From assembly GCF_019207085.1 (NCBI RefSeq), contig NZ_JAATOM010000003.1, positions 186,001 through 250,000 of the forward strand: a stretch of 64,000 nucleotides of DNA. The letters run 5' to 3'. The notes beneath the pieces were generated by a model, which worked only from the letters and a program-made list of their open reading frames with translations, had not been told where the DNA came from and did no database searches. Shown here piece by piece: positions 53,368 through 63,947 of this stretch. A program made the translations under genes and the position numbers. How positions within the stretch are numbered: the first letter of the stretch is position 1; every line of letters begins with the position of its first letter. Source of the DNA: Variovorax sp. dw_308. Lineage in GTDB: Bacteria; Pseudomonadota; Gammaproteobacteria; Burkholderiales; Burkholderiaceae_C.

Positions 53368-54597
53368 TCAGGGCCGCCCTGGATGCGCGGCGAGCCAGTC
53401 GGCCTGCGCGGCCAGCACATCTGCGGGGGATCGGCCAGCGAGTTCGCGGTACACCGCTGGCGCGGTCGCGCCTTCGGTGTTGATGAGCAGGACGCGCGAG
53501 TCGCCATCCAGGCCGACCTGCAGGCGCGATGGCGGCGTCCCAGCCAGACTTTGCAGCGCAGCCAGGCCCGCTGCGCCTGACTCGCCACTCAGCACCGGCA
53601 TGTCCCCCTCCGCCCCATCGGCCAGCGTGCGCATCCCGGCCACTGCCGCGGCGTCGGGGATCGTCATGAAGAAGTCGACGGCCGGCTCCAGGAAGCGCCA
53701 TGCGAGGGGCGAGGTCTGGCCGCAGGCCAGGCCGGCCATCACCGAATCGACCGACCCGGTCGCGAGCGCCGGTCGGCCCAGGCGGGCGCTCTGGATGAGG
53801 CAATCGGCCTGCTCCGGTTCGACCACGATGAAGAGGGGCCGCGCGGCGCCGAAGCGCTCGCAGAAGTAGCCCACGATGCCGGCGGCCAGCCCGCCGACGC
53901 CGCCTTGCAGGATCACGTGCGTCCAGGGGCACTCGACTGCCGGTTGCTGTTCGAGCAACTCGTCGACGATGGCCGCGTAGCCCTGCATCACGTCGCGCGG
54001 GATCTCTTCGTAGCCTTCGTACGAGGTATCGGAGACCACCTGCCAGCCGTTGGCCTCGGCCAGCCGCGCCGCCTCCCGCACCGACGCGTCGTAGTTGCCG
54101 GCAATGCGCACGATGGTTGCACCGAAAGCCGCGATCGCGTCCTTGCGCTCCTGGCTCACCTGGGCATGCAGCACGATCACGCAGCGGCAGCCGAGGCTCT
54201 GCGCGGCGGCGGCCAGCGCGCGGCCATGGTTGCCGTCCGTGGCGCTGATGACAGTGAAATCGCGCAACGCCCGCGCATGCCGCCCGGCGAACAGGTCCGC
54301 GGGCTTGAAGCCGCTGTCGGGCCAACGGCGCAGCACCAAGCGCAGCAGCGCGATGGGGGCGCCCAGCACCTTGAAGCTGCCCAGTGGCGAGCGCGCGGAT
54401 TCGTCCTTGAGGTCCAGCCTGGCGATCGCGTGCCGCCGCGCCAGCCCGGGCAACGTCCGCAGCGGCGTCGCGCCGGCGTTGAGGCCCGGCCAGTGCGAGA
54501 GCCAGCGACGGCTCTCGCGGGCGGTGGCGATGTTCATGACCTGCGCGAGCGCGGGCTGGTAGGCGCCGCGCCGGGCGCGCGTGTTGGCAATCAGCAT
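53368..54597 (-). CDS. dpaL: Diaminopropionate ammonia-lyase
   Basis: A 409-residue PLP enzyme that converts 2,3-diaminopropionate to pyruvate and two ammonia. The PLP lysine is in LKDESARSPLGSFKVLG (near residue 78), the phosphate loop is VILQGGVGGLAAGI and the C-terminal half has SGESGAAGLAAL. It follows the M20 amidohydrolase by 8 bases and ends before efp. The pair, with a divergent Lrp regulator, looks like an amino-acid degradation unit. Confidence 0.9.
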   Translation of the reverse strand: MLIANTRARRGAYQPALAQVMNIATARESRRWLSHWPGLNAGATPLRTLPGLARRHAIARLDLKDESARSPLGSFKVLGAPIALLRLVLRRWPDSGFKPADLFAGRHARALRDFTVISATDGNHGRALAAAAQSLGCRCVIVLHAQVSQERKDAIAAFGATIVRIAGNYDASVREAARLAEANGWQVVSDTSYEGYEEIPRDVMQGYAAIVDELLEQQPAVECPWTHVILQGGVGGLAAGIVGYFCERFGAARPLFIVVEPEQADCLIQSARLGRPALATGSVDSVMAGLACGQTSPLAWRFLEPAVDFFMTIPDAAAVAGMRTLADGAEGDMPVLSGESGAAGLAALQSLAGTPPSRLQVGLDGDSRVLLINTEGATAPAVYRELAGRSPADVLAAQADWLAAHPGRP

Positions 54598-54605
54598 GGT
54601 GACTT

Positions 54606-55766
54606 TCAGCGCGGCAGGCGGATGCGCGCCAGTTCGGCAAAGTAGCGGGCGCCCACGGGCAGCACGCTGTCGTTGAAGTCGTAGCGCGCGTTGTGCAGCG
54701 GCACGCCGCCCTGGCCCGCATCGCCGTTGCCGATGAAGACGAAGGCGCCCGGCACGTGGCGCAGGAAGGCGCCGAAGTCCTCGGAGATCATCATCGGCTG
54801 CACGTTGGCATCGACCTTGTCGGCGCCGACGATGGCGGTGGCGGCGGCCAGCGCGGTCGGCACGCATTCGGGCCAGTTCACGGTCGGCGCGAACTCGTGC
54901 GTGTACTCGAAGCTGCATTCGGCTCCGTGGGCTTGGCAGATGCCCATGCAAATCTCTCGCATGCGCCGCTCCAGCAGCGCCTGCACCTCGGGTGCGTAGC
55001 TGCGGGTGTCGCCCTTGATCGTGACGCGCGTCGGGATGGCATTGCGGATGCCGTCGGTGATGAACTCGGTGCAGGACACGACAGCGGACATGCCGGGGTC
55101 GACCGAGCGCGCCACCACCGTCTGCAGCGCCAGCACGATCTCCGCGCCGATCACCAGCGGGTCCACGCCCATGTGCGGCCGGGCCGCATGTCCACCGCGG
55201 CCGGTAATGCGGATCACGAAGTTGTCCTCGCTGGCCATGATGCCGCCCGCGCGGGTGGCGAAGTGACCGGCAGGCATGCCCGGCATGTTGTGCGCGCCAT
55301 GGATCTCGTCGACCGGGAAGCGCTGGAACAGGCCGTCGTCCATCATCGCCTTGGCGCCGCGGCCATGTTCCTCGGCCGGCTGGAAGATGAAGCGCACCGT
55401 GCCGTTGAAGTCGCGCCGTTCCGCCAGCAATTGCGCCGCGCCCAGCACCATCGCCATGTGGCCGTCATGGCCGCAGGCGTGCATGCGGCCGGGTGCCTGC
55501 GAGGCATGCACCCGGCCGGCGGCGTCCTCGGTGATCGCGAGCGCATCCATGTCGGCGCGCAAGCCGATCACGCCCTGGCCATCGCCCACCTTCAGGTTGG
55601 CAACGACGCCCGTTCCGCCGATGCCGCGATGCACTTCCAGGCCCAGCGCATTGAGCACGCTGGCGACATAGTCGGAGGTCTTCTTCTCCTCGAAGCCGGT
55701 CTCGGGGTGGCGATGCAGGTGATGGCGCCAGCGCACGAGTTGCTGGTCGAAGGTGGTGGTGCTCAT
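54606..55766 (-). CDS. M20 family amidohydrolase (aminoacylase/hippurate hydrolase)
   Basis: A 386-residue M20D peptidase-fold amidohydrolase. Metal ligands are visible in MHACGHDGHMAMVLG, the catalytic/metal Glu pair in PAEEHGRGAKAMMDDG, a His in GRGGHAARPHMGVDP and a late His in GVPLHNARYDFND; a lid/dimer domain lies between. It removes acyl groups from N-acylated amino acids. It is transcribed with dpaL, from a start 102 bases from the divergent Lrp gene. Confidence 0.93.
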   Translation of the reverse strand: MSTTTFDQQLVRWRHHLHRHPETGFEEKKTSDYVASVLNALGLEVHRGIGGTGVVANLKVGDGQGVIGLRADMDALAITEDAAGRVHASQAPGRMHACGHDGHMAMVLGAAQLLAERRDFNGTVRFIFQPAEEHGRGAKAMMDDGLFQRFPVDEIHGAHNMPGMPAGHFATRAGGIMASEDNFVIRITGRGGHAARPHMGVDPLVIGAEIVLALQTVVARSVDPGMSAVVSCTEFITDGIRNAIPTRVTIKGDTRSYAPEVQALLERRMREICMGICQAHGAECSFEYTHEFAPTVNWPECVPTALAAATAIVGADKVDANVQPMMISEDFGAFLRHVPGAFVFIGNGDAGQGGVPLHNARYDFNDSVLPVGARYFAELARIRLPR

Positions 55767-55868
55767 GGCAGTGATCTTAGGAACGGGCGGGTGAATGGAT
55801 TTACCATTCCCGCCCCTCTTTTGCTGCATTTGGCTCGACTTTGCCCGCCGGATGAAACAGATCGCCGC

Positions 55869-56342
55869 ATGAACCTCGATCGCCTCGACACGCAGATCCT
55901 TGACGCGCTGCAGCAGGACGCTTCGCTGCGCCTGCGCGCATTGGCCGACAAGGTCAACGCCTCGCCCGCGACCTGCCAGCGCCGCATCGCCCAGCTCAAG
56001 GCATCGGGTGTGCTGCTCAAGCAGGTGGCGATCGTGGACCGGCTCAAGGTCGGGCGGCCGCTCACGGTGTTCGTGTCGGTCGAGCTCGACAAGCAGAACG
56101 ATGCCCTCCTTCGCAACTTCGAGAAGCGCATGAGCGCGGAGCCCGACGTCATGGCCTGCTACGAGGTGTCGGGCGAATTCGACTTCCTGCTGGTGGTGAA
56201 TGCCGCCTCGATGGAGCGCTACCACGCCTTCACGCGCGAGGTGTTTTCATCGAACAACAACGTGCGCAACTTCAAGAGCACCTTCGCCATGAACTGCTCC
56301 AAGTTCGAGACGCGCATACCGCTCGCCGAGCCGCCGGCCTGA
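55869..56342 (+). CDS. Lrp/AsnC family transcriptional regulator
   Basis: A 157-residue Lrp/AsnC regulator. The N-terminal helix-turn-helix is LDRLDTQILDALQQDASLRL, VNASPATCQRRIAQL; the C-terminal RAM effector domain includes FVSVELDKQND and VSGEFDFLLVV. It is divergent from the M20-dpaL operon and is its likely amino-acid-responsive regulator. Confidence 0.94.
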   Translation: MNLDRLDTQILDALQQDASLRLRALADKVNASPATCQRRIAQLKASGVLLKQVAIVDRLKVGRPLTVFVSVELDKQNDALLRNFEKRMSAEPDVMACYEVSGEFDFLLVVNAASMERYHAFTREVFSSNNNVRNFKSTFAMNCSKFETRIPLAEPPA

Positions 56343-56414
56343 CCCTCATAAAAGGGGTTGGCCCGCATCCTGCAACGCGCACAATCAAGTCCACTTCTTC
56401 TTCGCCGCACCGCC

Positions 56415-57278
56415 ATGAACAAGACCCACAACCTTCACGACAAGCGCCTGGCCGATGCATGGGCCACGCTGCAGACCCACGCCGACAGCGGCCTGCCGCT
56501 GGACCCGGATCCGTCGCGCATCGCCTTCGCCGATCCCGAGTTCCTGCTGCGCCGGGAAACGCGCGGCATCCGCATGCAGCTGGAGTTGATGAAGCCCGAC
56601 CTGGAGATGCGCAAGCACGGCATCGAGAACACGGTGGTGGTCTTCGGCAGCGCGCGCTTTCGCAGCGAGGAAGAATCGCGCGCCCTGATCGCGCAGGCGG
56701 AAGCGGCCGGCGACGCGCCGCTGGTCGAGCGCCTGCGCAAGCTCGCGCGCGGTTCGCACTACTACGAACAGGCCCGCGCCTTCGGCAAGCTGGTGGCCGA
56801 GTACAGCAACGACAAGGAACCGGAAGACAAGCTCTTCATCTGCACCGGCGGCGGTCCCGGCATCATGCAGGCGGCCAACCGCGGCTCCTACGAAGGCGGC
56901 GGCCTCAACGTCGGGCTGGCCATCGCGCTGCCCATGGAGGAAGCAGCCAACCCTTATGTCACGCCGGCGTTGAGCTTCAAGTTCCACTACTTCGCGATCC
57001 GCAAGATGCACTTCATGATGCGGGCGAAGGCGCTGGTGGCCTTCCCCGGCGGCTTCGGCACGATGGATGAACTCTTCGAGATCATCACGCTGGTGCAGAC
57101 CCGCAAGTCGAAGCCGGTGCCGATCGTGCTGTTCGGCTCGGACTACTGGAAGCAGCTGGTGAACTTCGACTTCATGGTGGACGAAGGCGTGATCTCGCCC
57201 GGTGACGTGAACCTGTTCGAGTACGTCGATGCGCCCGCGGATGCGTGGGACTACATCAAGAAGTTCTACAAGCTGTGA
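56415..57278 (+). CDS. LOG family (TIGR00730-like) Rossmann-fold protein
   Basis: A 287-residue long-form LOG protein. The nucleotide-binding motif GGGPGIMQAANRG and the PGGFGTMDELFE motif of cytokinin-activating phosphoribohydrolases/PpnN-type nucleosidases are both present (near residues 156 and 222). The roughly 75-residue N-terminal extension is typical of the bacterial long form. It probably cleaves a purine nucleotide at the base-ribose bond. Its 3' end overlaps the convergent MFS gene by 13 bases. Confidence 0.9.
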   Translation: MNKTHNLHDKRLADAWATLQTHADSGLPLDPDPSRIAFADPEFLLRRETRGIRMQLELMKPDLEMRKHGIENTVVVFGSARFRSEEESRALIAQAEAAGDAPLVERLRKLARGSHYYEQARAFGKLVAEYSNDKEPEDKLFICTGGGPGIMQAANRGSYEGGGLNVGLAIALPMEEAANPYVTPALSFKFHYFAIRKMHFMMRAKALVAFPGGFGTMDELFEIITLVQTRKSKPVPIVLFGSDYWKQLVNFDFMVDEGVISPGDVNLFEYVDAPADAWDYIKKFYKL

Positions 57279-58453
57279 TCGGCGGGTGCCGGGGGCACCT
57301 TCAGCCCCCACACCGCCCGCGTCCCCGCGGCCACGATGCCGCCCACCAGCCAGAACACGCCCGCGATGCCGATCAGCGAACCGGCCGCGCCGAACAGCAT
57401 CGGCATCGCGACGCTGGACGCATTGAGCGTCATCACCCGCAGGCCGAGCGCCTCCCCGTGCCGCGCATGCGGCGTGATCTGGTGCAGCATGCTCATCACC
57501 ATCGGCTGCACCGCGCCGAGCGCCACGCCGAGCGCGACCGAGCAGGCGCCCATGCCGATGGCGGTGGTCATCAGCGGGTAGACGGCGAACACCAGCGCCG
57601 TGAGGATGTTCGACGCGGTGATGACGGTGCGCTCCTTCAGGTGCGAGGCGACCATCGGCAGCACCACGCGGATGGCCGCCGCAGCCACCGCGAAGGCACC
57701 GAGCACCGAGCCGATCACCGACGCGCTCAGCCCGCGGTCATGGCCCAGCAGCGGCAGCACGAAGGTGTGCACGTCCCATGAGGCCGACTGCAGCCAGTTG
57801 ACGAACAGCAGGCGACGGAACATCGGCTCGCGCAGCAGGTCCCAGGCGCGCGGCTTCGGCGCACCGGGCACCGCGGGTGCCGTCGGCAGCTCCTGCGTGC
57901 CACGCGCGAGCAGCCAGCAGATGACCGGCAGCACGGCCAGCAGCACGAAGGACGCGCGATAGCCGACCAGGTCGCCGGGCGTGCTGCCCGCATGGTCGAT
58001 CAAAAGGCCGGTCGCGAAGGGTCCGACGAAGTTGGCGGCCGCCGGCGAGATGGCGAGCCAGCTGAACACCTGCTTGAGCTGCGTTGGGTTGGTCGCGGCG
58101 CGGCCGACATGTCGCTGCAAGGCAATCAGGGCGATGCCGGTCGCGCCGCCGGTCAGCAAGGCGGCCAGGCAGAGCACCGGCAGCACCGGGAACAAGGCGG
58201 CCAGCGCTGCGCCAGACGTGGCGGCCGCCACCGCTATCTGCAGCGGCAGCCGCAACCCGTGGCGATCGGCGAAGCGCCCTGCAGGCAGCGCAAGGAACAC
58301 CTGCGTGAGCGCGAACAAGGACAGAAGCGCGCCCACCGTGGCGGCGCTGTAGCCCTCCTTCAGCGCCAGCAACGGCGAGGCCAGCCGCGTGCCGGTCATG
58401 GCGGCGTGCAGGCAGACCTGCGCGACGATCAGGCGCAGCAGTTCAGGCGTCAT
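57266..58453 (-). CDS. MFS transporter
   Basis: A 395-residue twelve-helix major-facilitator transporter. The loop-2 motif is GRFADRHGLRLPLQ, and a second related segment follows in the C-half (HARHGEALGLRVMTLNAS). The substrate is unknown. It is the last gene of the pncB-to-MFS run, 49 bases after rmuC. Confidence 0.9.
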   Translation of the reverse strand: MTPELLRLIVAQVCLHAAMTGTRLASPLLALKEGYSAATVGALLSLFALTQVFLALPAGRFADRHGLRLPLQIAVAAATSGAALAALFPVLPVLCLAALLTGGATGIALIALQRHVGRAATNPTQLKQVFSWLAISPAAANFVGPFATGLLIDHAGSTPGDLVGYRASFVLLAVLPVICWLLARGTQELPTAPAVPGAPKPRAWDLLREPMFRRLLFVNWLQSASWDVHTFVLPLLGHDRGLSASVIGSVLGAFAVAAAAIRVVLPMVASHLKERTVITASNILTALVFAVYPLMTTAIGMGACSVALGVALGAVQPMVMSMLHQITPHARHGEALGLRVMTLNASSVAMPMLFGAAGSLIGIAGVFWLVGGIVAAGTRAVWGLKVPPAPADHSL

Positions 58454-58502
58454 CGCACCTGCCGATCGATCGGTTGCGCCCCTGCGACGCTGCGCAAGGC
58501 CT

Positions 58503-60137
58503 TCATTTCTGCGGGAGGTCTTCCGGGAGGCCGATCATGGGCAATCCGGGCTCGGGCGCTTCGAGGCCCGCCTCCGGGATGGCCGCGTCGAGGGTGGCCG
58601 CGCTGAAGGACTTGGTCGGCTTCACGCCGAGCGCACGCAGCATCTCGGCCTGCCGGATCGCATTGCCATTGCCGCTCCTGAACTTCTTGAACGCCTCGCC
58701 GTACGCGGCCTGGGCCTGGTCGAGCGACTTGCCCACGCGCTCCAGGTCGCCGACGAAGGCTGCCAGCTTGTCGTAGAGCTCGGCGCCGCGCTTGGCGATG
58801 TCCTGCGCGTTGCGGCTTTGCTGCTCCTGCCGCCAGAGATGCGCCACGGTGCGAACCACGAACAGCAGCGTCGAAGGGCTGACCAGCAGCACGTTGCGGG
58901 CCCAGGCATCCATGAACAGTTGGTCGTCGGCCGACACGGCCAGCATGAACGCAGGCTCGATCGGCACGAACATCAGCACGAAGTCGAGCGACTTCAGGCT
59001 GTAGAGCTGCTCGTAGCGCTTGCTCGAGAGCCCGTCGATATGAGTGCGGATGGACGCCAGGTGCCTGCGCTGGGCCGAATGCCGCTGTTCGTCGGATTCC
59101 GCGCTGACGCATTCCTCGTAGGCCAGCAGCGACACCTTGGCATCGACCACCAGCTTGCGGTCTTCCGGCAGGTGGATGATCACGTCGGGTTGCGCACGCG
59201 AGCCGTCCTCGCGCGTGTGGCTCTGCTGCACGTGGTACTCGACGCCACGGCGCAGGCCCGATGCCTCGAGCACGCGCTCGAGGATCAGCTCACCCCAGTT
59301 GCCCTGCGTCTTGGACGAGCCCTTGAGTGCCTGCGTCAGGTTGCGGGCCTCGGCGCCGAGCAACTGGTTGAGCTCCATCAGTTGCGTCACCTGCTGGGCC
59401 AGGGCGGAGCGCTGCTTGCCCTCGGTGTCGTAGAACTGCTCGACACGGCCCTGGAAGTCGGCCAGCCGCATGCGCAGCGGATCGAGCAACGCGCCCAGGC
59501 TGGTCTGGTTCTGCTCGACGAAGCGCTTGCTCTTCTCCTCCAGGATGTCGTTGGCCAGCGCCTTGAACTGGTTGGCCAGCGCTTCGCGCGCTTCATGGAG
59601 GTAGGCCAGCTTTTCTTCGGCCTGCGCGCGTTGCAGCGCCTGCACTTTCTCGGCCTCGTGCCGGTCTGCTTCCATCTGCGTCTTCAACTCGGCCACCTGC
59701 GTGCGCAGCGCGCTGGCCTCGTTGCGAAGCGCGTCGTGCGCGTGGCGCTCCTGCATCAACGCCTGCTCGAGCACCGGTACGCGCTCGGCCCGCTCGGCCA
59801 GTTGCGCGCGCTCGTCGCGCACGTTGTCCAACGCGTCCCGCCAATCGTCGGACTGTGCGCGCAGGTCGGCGAATTCAGCGTGCAGCGTGCCGAGTTCCTG
59901 CTCCACGCCACGCGCCCGCTCCTGCGCCACCGCGATCTGCGGACGCAGGTTGCCCTCGGCCTCCGCGGTTGCCATTTGCAGCGCCTGCGCGCGGGCCTCG
60001 TCCACCTGCTCCTTCAGGGACTCCTGCGCGCTGCGCCGCGCCGAGGCGCCGCCAAAAAGCCAGCCCGCCAACAGTCCCACCAGCAGCGCCACCGCCGCCA
60101 GCGCGGCCGGCACCATCCATGCATTCCAATCGCTCAT
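58503..60137 (-). CDS. rmuC: DNA recombination protein RmuC
   Basis: A 544-residue RmuC. An N-terminal membrane helix (about residues 8-30, MVPAALAAVALLVGLLAGWLFG) is followed by a long coiled coil (about 40-220) and the conserved RmuC nuclease-like domain (NWGELILERVLEASGLRRGVEY, PDVIIHLPEDRKLVVDAKVSL, FVPIEPAFMLA). The protein limits inversions at short inverted repeats. It lies 20 bases after the hydroxyacid dehydrogenase gene. Confidence 0.94.
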   Translation of the reverse strand: MSDWNAWMVPAALAAVALLVGLLAGWLFGGASARRSAQESLKEQVDEARAQALQMATAEAEGNLRPQIAVAQERARGVEQELGTLHAEFADLRAQSDDWRDALDNVRDERAQLAERAERVPVLEQALMQERHAHDALRNEASALRTQVAELKTQMEADRHEAEKVQALQRAQAEEKLAYLHEAREALANQFKALANDILEEKSKRFVEQNQTSLGALLDPLRMRLADFQGRVEQFYDTEGKQRSALAQQVTQLMELNQLLGAEARNLTQALKGSSKTQGNWGELILERVLEASGLRRGVEYHVQQSHTREDGSRAQPDVIIHLPEDRKLVVDAKVSLLAYEECVSAESDEQRHSAQRRHLASIRTHIDGLSSKRYEQLYSLKSLDFVLMFVPIEPAFMLAVSADDQLFMDAWARNVLLVSPSTLLFVVRTVAHLWRQEQQSRNAQDIAKRGAELYDKLAAFVGDLERVGKSLDQAQAAYGEAFKKFRSGNGNAIRQAEMLRALGVKPTKSFSAATLDAAIPEAGLEAPEPGLPMIGLPEDLPQK

Positions 60138-60157
60138 TCAACGCGTTTTCTGTTCGT

Positions 60158-61147
60158 TCAAGACTTGGCGGCAAGCGCCGCGGGGTTGAGCGGGCTCACC
60201 GCCTTGCCCTGGGTGAGAAAGCCGATGAGGTTGGCGGTCGCCAGGTCGGCCATGGCGCGCCGCGTGGGCACGGTGGCGCTGGCGATGTGCGGCGTGAGGA
60301 CCACGTTCGGCACCGTCAGCAGGTCGGGGTGCACCTTGGGTTCGCCCTCGAACACATCCAGGCCGGCAGCGGCGATACGCTTCTCTCGCAAGGCCACGGC
60401 CAGTGCCGCATCGTCGACGATGCCGCCGCGTGCGATGTTGACGAGCGTGGCGGTCGGCTTCATCAGCGCCAGTTCGGCAGCGCCGATGGTGTGGTGCGAT
60501 GCGAGGCTGTAGGGCACGACCAGCACGACGTGGTCGGCAGTCTTGAGCAGCTCCTCCTTGCCCGCGTAGCTGGCCTTGCATTCGGCCTCCAGCGATGCAT
60601 CGAGCCGCGAACGGTTGTGATAGATCACCTTCATCCCGAAGCCATGCGCGCCGCGCCTCGCGATGCCCTGCCCGATGCGACCCATGCCGATGATGCCGAG
60701 CGTGCTGCCGTGGATGTCCGCGCCCGAGAACATGTCGTAGGCCCACTTGGTCCACTTTCCGGCGCGCAGGAAATGCTCGCTCTCGGCGATGCGGCGCGCG
60801 GTCGCCATCAACAGCGCGAAGCCGAAATCGGCCGTGGTCTCGGTGAGCACGTCGGGCGCATTGGTGCCGAGCACGCCGTGCGCGGTCATCGCGTCGATGT
60901 CGAGGTTGTTGTAGCCCACGGACATGTTGGAGACGATCTTCAGGTCCGGGCTGGCATCGAGCACTTCGGCGTCGATGCGCTCGGTGCCGGAACTGAACAT
61001 GCCCACCTTGCCTTGCAGCCGCGCGATGAGTTCGGCCTTCGACCAGAGTGCGTCAGCCTGGTTGGACTCGACCTCGAAATGTTCTTCAAGCCGCGCGATG
61101 GTCTCGGGAAAGATGCCGCGCGCGATCAGTACCTTGGGTTGGCTCAT
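60158..61147 (-). CDS. D-2-hydroxyacid dehydrogenase (glyoxylate/hydroxypyruvate reductase type)
   Basis: A 329-residue NAD(P)-dependent D-2-hydroxyacid dehydrogenase. The Rossmann motif is LGIIGMGRIGQGIA, the catalytic Arg is in NIARGGIVDD, Glu in AAGLDVFEGEP and His in LTPHIASAT. It best fits glyoxylate reductase or glycerate dehydrogenase; glycolate made by the dehalogenase cannot be linked without more evidence. It starts 5 bases after the antiporter stop. Confidence 0.92.
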   Translation of the reverse strand: MSQPKVLIARGIFPETIARLEEHFEVESNQADALWSKAELIARLQGKVGMFSSGTERIDAEVLDASPDLKIVSNMSVGYNNLDIDAMTAHGVLGTNAPDVLTETTADFGFALLMATARRIAESEHFLRAGKWTKWAYDMFSGADIHGSTLGIIGMGRIGQGIARRGAHGFGMKVIYHNRSRLDASLEAECKASYAGKEELLKTADHVVLVVPYSLASHHTIGAAELALMKPTATLVNIARGGIVDDAALAVALREKRIAAAGLDVFEGEPKVHPDLLTVPNVVLTPHIASATVPTRRAMADLATANLIGFLTQGKAVSPLNPAALAAKS

Positions 61148-61152
61148 GGTGT

Positions 61153-62565
61153 TCAGCGAAAGAAGATGAGGGATAAAAGAACGAACAGCGGCAACAGGAT
61201 GCCACCGGACCAGGCCATGTAGCCGAAGAAGCCGGGCATGCCCATGCCACGCTCGTCGGCGATGGCCCGGACCATCATGTTCGGCGCATTGCCGATGTAG
61301 GTGCAAGCGCCCATGAACACGGCACCGGCGGAGATCGCGGCCAGCGTGTCGGCATGGGTGGTCATCAGCGCCTGTGCGTCGCCGCCGGCGGTGTTGAAGA
61401 ACACCAGGTAGGTCGGCGCGTTGTCCAGGAAGGCGCTCAGCAGGCCGGTGGCCCAGAAGTACATGGCCGGGTCGGGTTGGCCATCGGCCTGGGTCACGGC
61501 GGACACGATCGCACCGAAGGGGCCATGCACGCCCGCGCGCAGCATCGCGATCACAGGGATGATGGTCAGGAAGATGCCCGCGAAGAGCTTGGCCACCTCG
61601 GCCATCGGGGCCCAGGAAAAGTGGTTGTCAGCATGCACCTTGTCAGGCGTGATCCGGAGCGACAGCAGCGTGACCAGCACCAGCCCCACATCGCGCACGA
61701 TGCCTGGCAACCCGACCTCGGTGCCGTGGACATCGAAGCTCACCGGCGATTTCCACGCACCGCTCAGCAGCACGAGCCCGACGATGGCGGCCAGCAGCCA
61801 GAAGTTGCGGGCACCGTCGAACCCGAAGCCGCGCGTGTCGGGCGTCGGGTCCACCGGCAGCACGCCTTCCTTGCGGTAGTAGTGGCGGTCGACCAGGTAG
61901 AACAGCACGAGCAGCACGCCGACCACAAAGAGCGTGTCCGGCAGGATGTGGTTCAAGGTCCAGAAGAAGTCCACGCCGTTCAGGAAGCCGAGGAACAGCG
62001 GCGGATCGCCCAGCGGCGTCAGCGAGCCGCCCATGTTCGACACGATGAAGATGAAGAACACGACCACGTGCACCCGGTGCCTGCGGTTGTCGTTGGCACG
62101 GATCAGCGGCCGGATCAGCAGCATCGACGCGCCGGTCGTGCCCATCAGGCTTGCAAGCACCGCGCCAATGGCAAGGATGCCCGTGTTCAGCCCCGGTGCG
62201 CCATGCAGGTTGCCGCGAATGTAGATGCCGCCAGCCACCGCGAACAGAGCGGTCAGGAGGATGACGAAGGGGATGTATTCGCCCAGCAGCGCGTGCACCA
62301 GCTGCGCGCCCCCCAGCGAGGGCCCGAATGCCACCGCAAACGGAACCAGGAACGCGAGCGACCAGGCAGCCGACACCTTGCCGTAGTGGTGGTGCCAGAA
62401 GGCCGGCACCAGCAAGGGCATCAACGCAATCGAAAGAAGAATGCCGGCAAAGGGCACGCCCCACAGCGGGGACAGCGCGGCGGCGTCGAACCCGGCCGCA
62501 CCGGCCAGCGTCGGGAACAGGGAGACGAAGAGGAAGGTGGCGGCAGCGCGAGCCACAGTCTTCAT
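61153..62565 (-). CDS. NhaD-like sodium:proton antiporter
   Basis: A 470-residue polytopic inner-membrane protein of the NhaD branch of the ion-transporter superfamily, with about twelve helices after a signal-like first segment ([15 protein letters not shown]). Conserved loops are [47 protein letters not shown] and [18 protein letters not shown]. It probably exports Na+ or Li+ for protons. The ATG overlaps the pncB stop by 4 bases. Confidence 0.88.
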   Translation of the reverse strand: MKTVARAAATFLFVSLFPTLAGAAGFDAAALSPLWGVPFAGILLSIALMPLLVPAFWHHHYGKVSAAWSLAFLVPFAVAFGPSLGGAQLVHALLGEYIPFVILLTALFAVAGGIYIRGNLHGAPGLNTGILAIGAVLASLMGTTGASMLLIRPLIRANDNRRHRVHVVVFFIFIVSNMGGSLTPLGDPPLFLGFLNGVDFFWTLNHILPDTLFVVGVLLVLFYLVDRHYYRKEGVLPVDPTPDTRGFGFDGARNFWLLAAIVGLVLLSGAWKSPVSFDVHGTEVGLPGIVRDVGLVLVTLLSLRITPDKVHADNHFSWAPMAEVAKLFAGIFLTIIPVIAMLRAGVHGPFGAIVSAVTQADGQPDPAMYFWATGLLSAFLDNAPTYLVFFNTAGGDAQALMTTHADTLAAISAGAVFMGACTYIGNAPNMMVRAIADERGMGMPGFFGYMAWSGGILLPLFVLLSLIFFR

Positions 62566-63767
62566 GCGGGTGCGATTTCGAACACCTGCCGCAGGTAGGC
62601 CAGATACTTCTCGTCCTCGCACATGTTCTTGGACGGCGTGTCGGACAGCTTGGCCACCGGCTGGTCGTTGCAGGCAATCATCTTGATGACGATCTGCAGC
62701 GGCTCGTAGCCGAGGTCGTTGGTGAGGTTGGTGCCGATGCCGAAGGCCAGCTGGCAGCGTCCGCGGAACTGCTGGTAGAGCTCGATGGTGCGCGGCACGG
62801 TCAGTCCGTCGCTGAAGATCAGCGTCTTGGTGCGCGGATCGACCCGGTTGGACACGTAGTGCGCCAGCATGCGCTCGCCCCACTGGAACGGATCGCCGCT
62901 GTCGTGCCGTGAGCCGTCGAACAGCTTGCAGAAGAACAGGTCGAAATCGCGCAGGAAGGCGCTCATGCCGTACACGTCCGACAGCGCGATGCCGAGGTCG
63001 CCGCGGTACTCGCGTCCCCACATCTCGAAGCCGAACACCTGGCTGTCGCGCAGCCGCGGACCGAGCGCCTGGCAGGCCTGCAGGTATTCGTGCGCCATCG
63101 TGCCCAGCGGGATCAGGCCGAGCTTCATCGCGTAGAGCACGTTGCTGGTGCCCGCGAGCTGCGGGCTGCGATCGCCGAGGCGGGCCGGCACCGTCACCAC
63201 GCCGAGCTTGCTGCTCAGCGTGCGCAACACCTCTTCGTGCCATTCCTTGGAGAAGCGGCGGCGGGTTCCGTAGTCGGCGATCTTGAGGTCGCTCAGGCCC
63301 TCGCCCTGCAACTGCTCGATCTTGGTCGCGAGGCGGCGGCGGCCTTCCGAAAAGTCCGCAGCGGGCTGCGTGTTGCGGAAGTAGACCTCGTTCACGATGG
63401 CCAGCACCGGGATCTCGAACAGGATGGTGTGCAGCCACGGTCCCTTGATGAGGATGTCCAGTTGGCCATCGGCCTGCGGCGTGATCTGGATGTACTTCTC
63501 GTTGAGGCGGAACAAGCCGAGGAAATCGACGAAGTCGCTCTTGATGAAGCGCATCGAGCGCAGGTAGACCAGTTCCGCTTCCTTGAACTCCAGCGAGCAC
63601 AGGTGCCGCACTTCCTCGCGGATCTGGTTGGCGAACTGGGCGAGGTTGACGCCCGGATTGCGGCACTTGAAGCGGTACTCCACGCGGGCCCCCGGGAACC
63701 GATGCAGCACCACTTGCATCATCGTGAACTTGTAGAGGTCGGTGTCGAGCAGGCTGTTGATGATCAT
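62562..63767 (-). CDS. pncB: Nicotinate phosphoribosyltransferase
   Basis: A 401-residue PncB, which joins nicotinate to PRPP in NAD salvage. Family segments are [56 protein letters not shown] with the nearby His, and [21 protein letters not shown]. It is the first gene of the run to nhaD-like, hydroxyacid dehydrogenase, rmuC and MFS. Confidence 0.96.
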   Translation of the reverse strand: MIINSLLDTDLYKFTMMQVVLHRFPGARVEYRFKCRNPGVNLAQFANQIREEVRHLCSLEFKEAELVYLRSMRFIKSDFVDFLGLFRLNEKYIQITPQADGQLDILIKGPWLHTILFEIPVLAIVNEVYFRNTQPAADFSEGRRRLATKIEQLQGEGLSDLKIADYGTRRRFSKEWHEEVLRTLSSKLGVVTVPARLGDRSPQLAGTSNVLYAMKLGLIPLGTMAHEYLQACQALGPRLRDSQVFGFEMWGREYRGDLGIALSDVYGMSAFLRDFDLFFCKLFDGSRHDSGDPFQWGERMLAHYVSNRVDPRTKTLIFSDGLTVPRTIELYQQFRGRCQLAFGIGTNLTNDLGYEPLQIVIKMIACNDQPVAKLSDTPSKNMCEDEKYLAYLRQVFEIAPA

Positions 63768-63947
63768 GGGTGCAAAACCGTGTTGTCTCTTTGTGCCGGC
63801 CCATTATCACGGGCTATGCCGCTTCGCGTCGGCGCGTGCCTACGGGCCCTTCCCTGCAAGTCCTACCGTCGTGCACGGGTGCCTCAGCCACATTGCCTCC
63901 ACGTTGGCAAACACGCCGACGCCTCAACCGCAACGAAGGAGAAAGCC

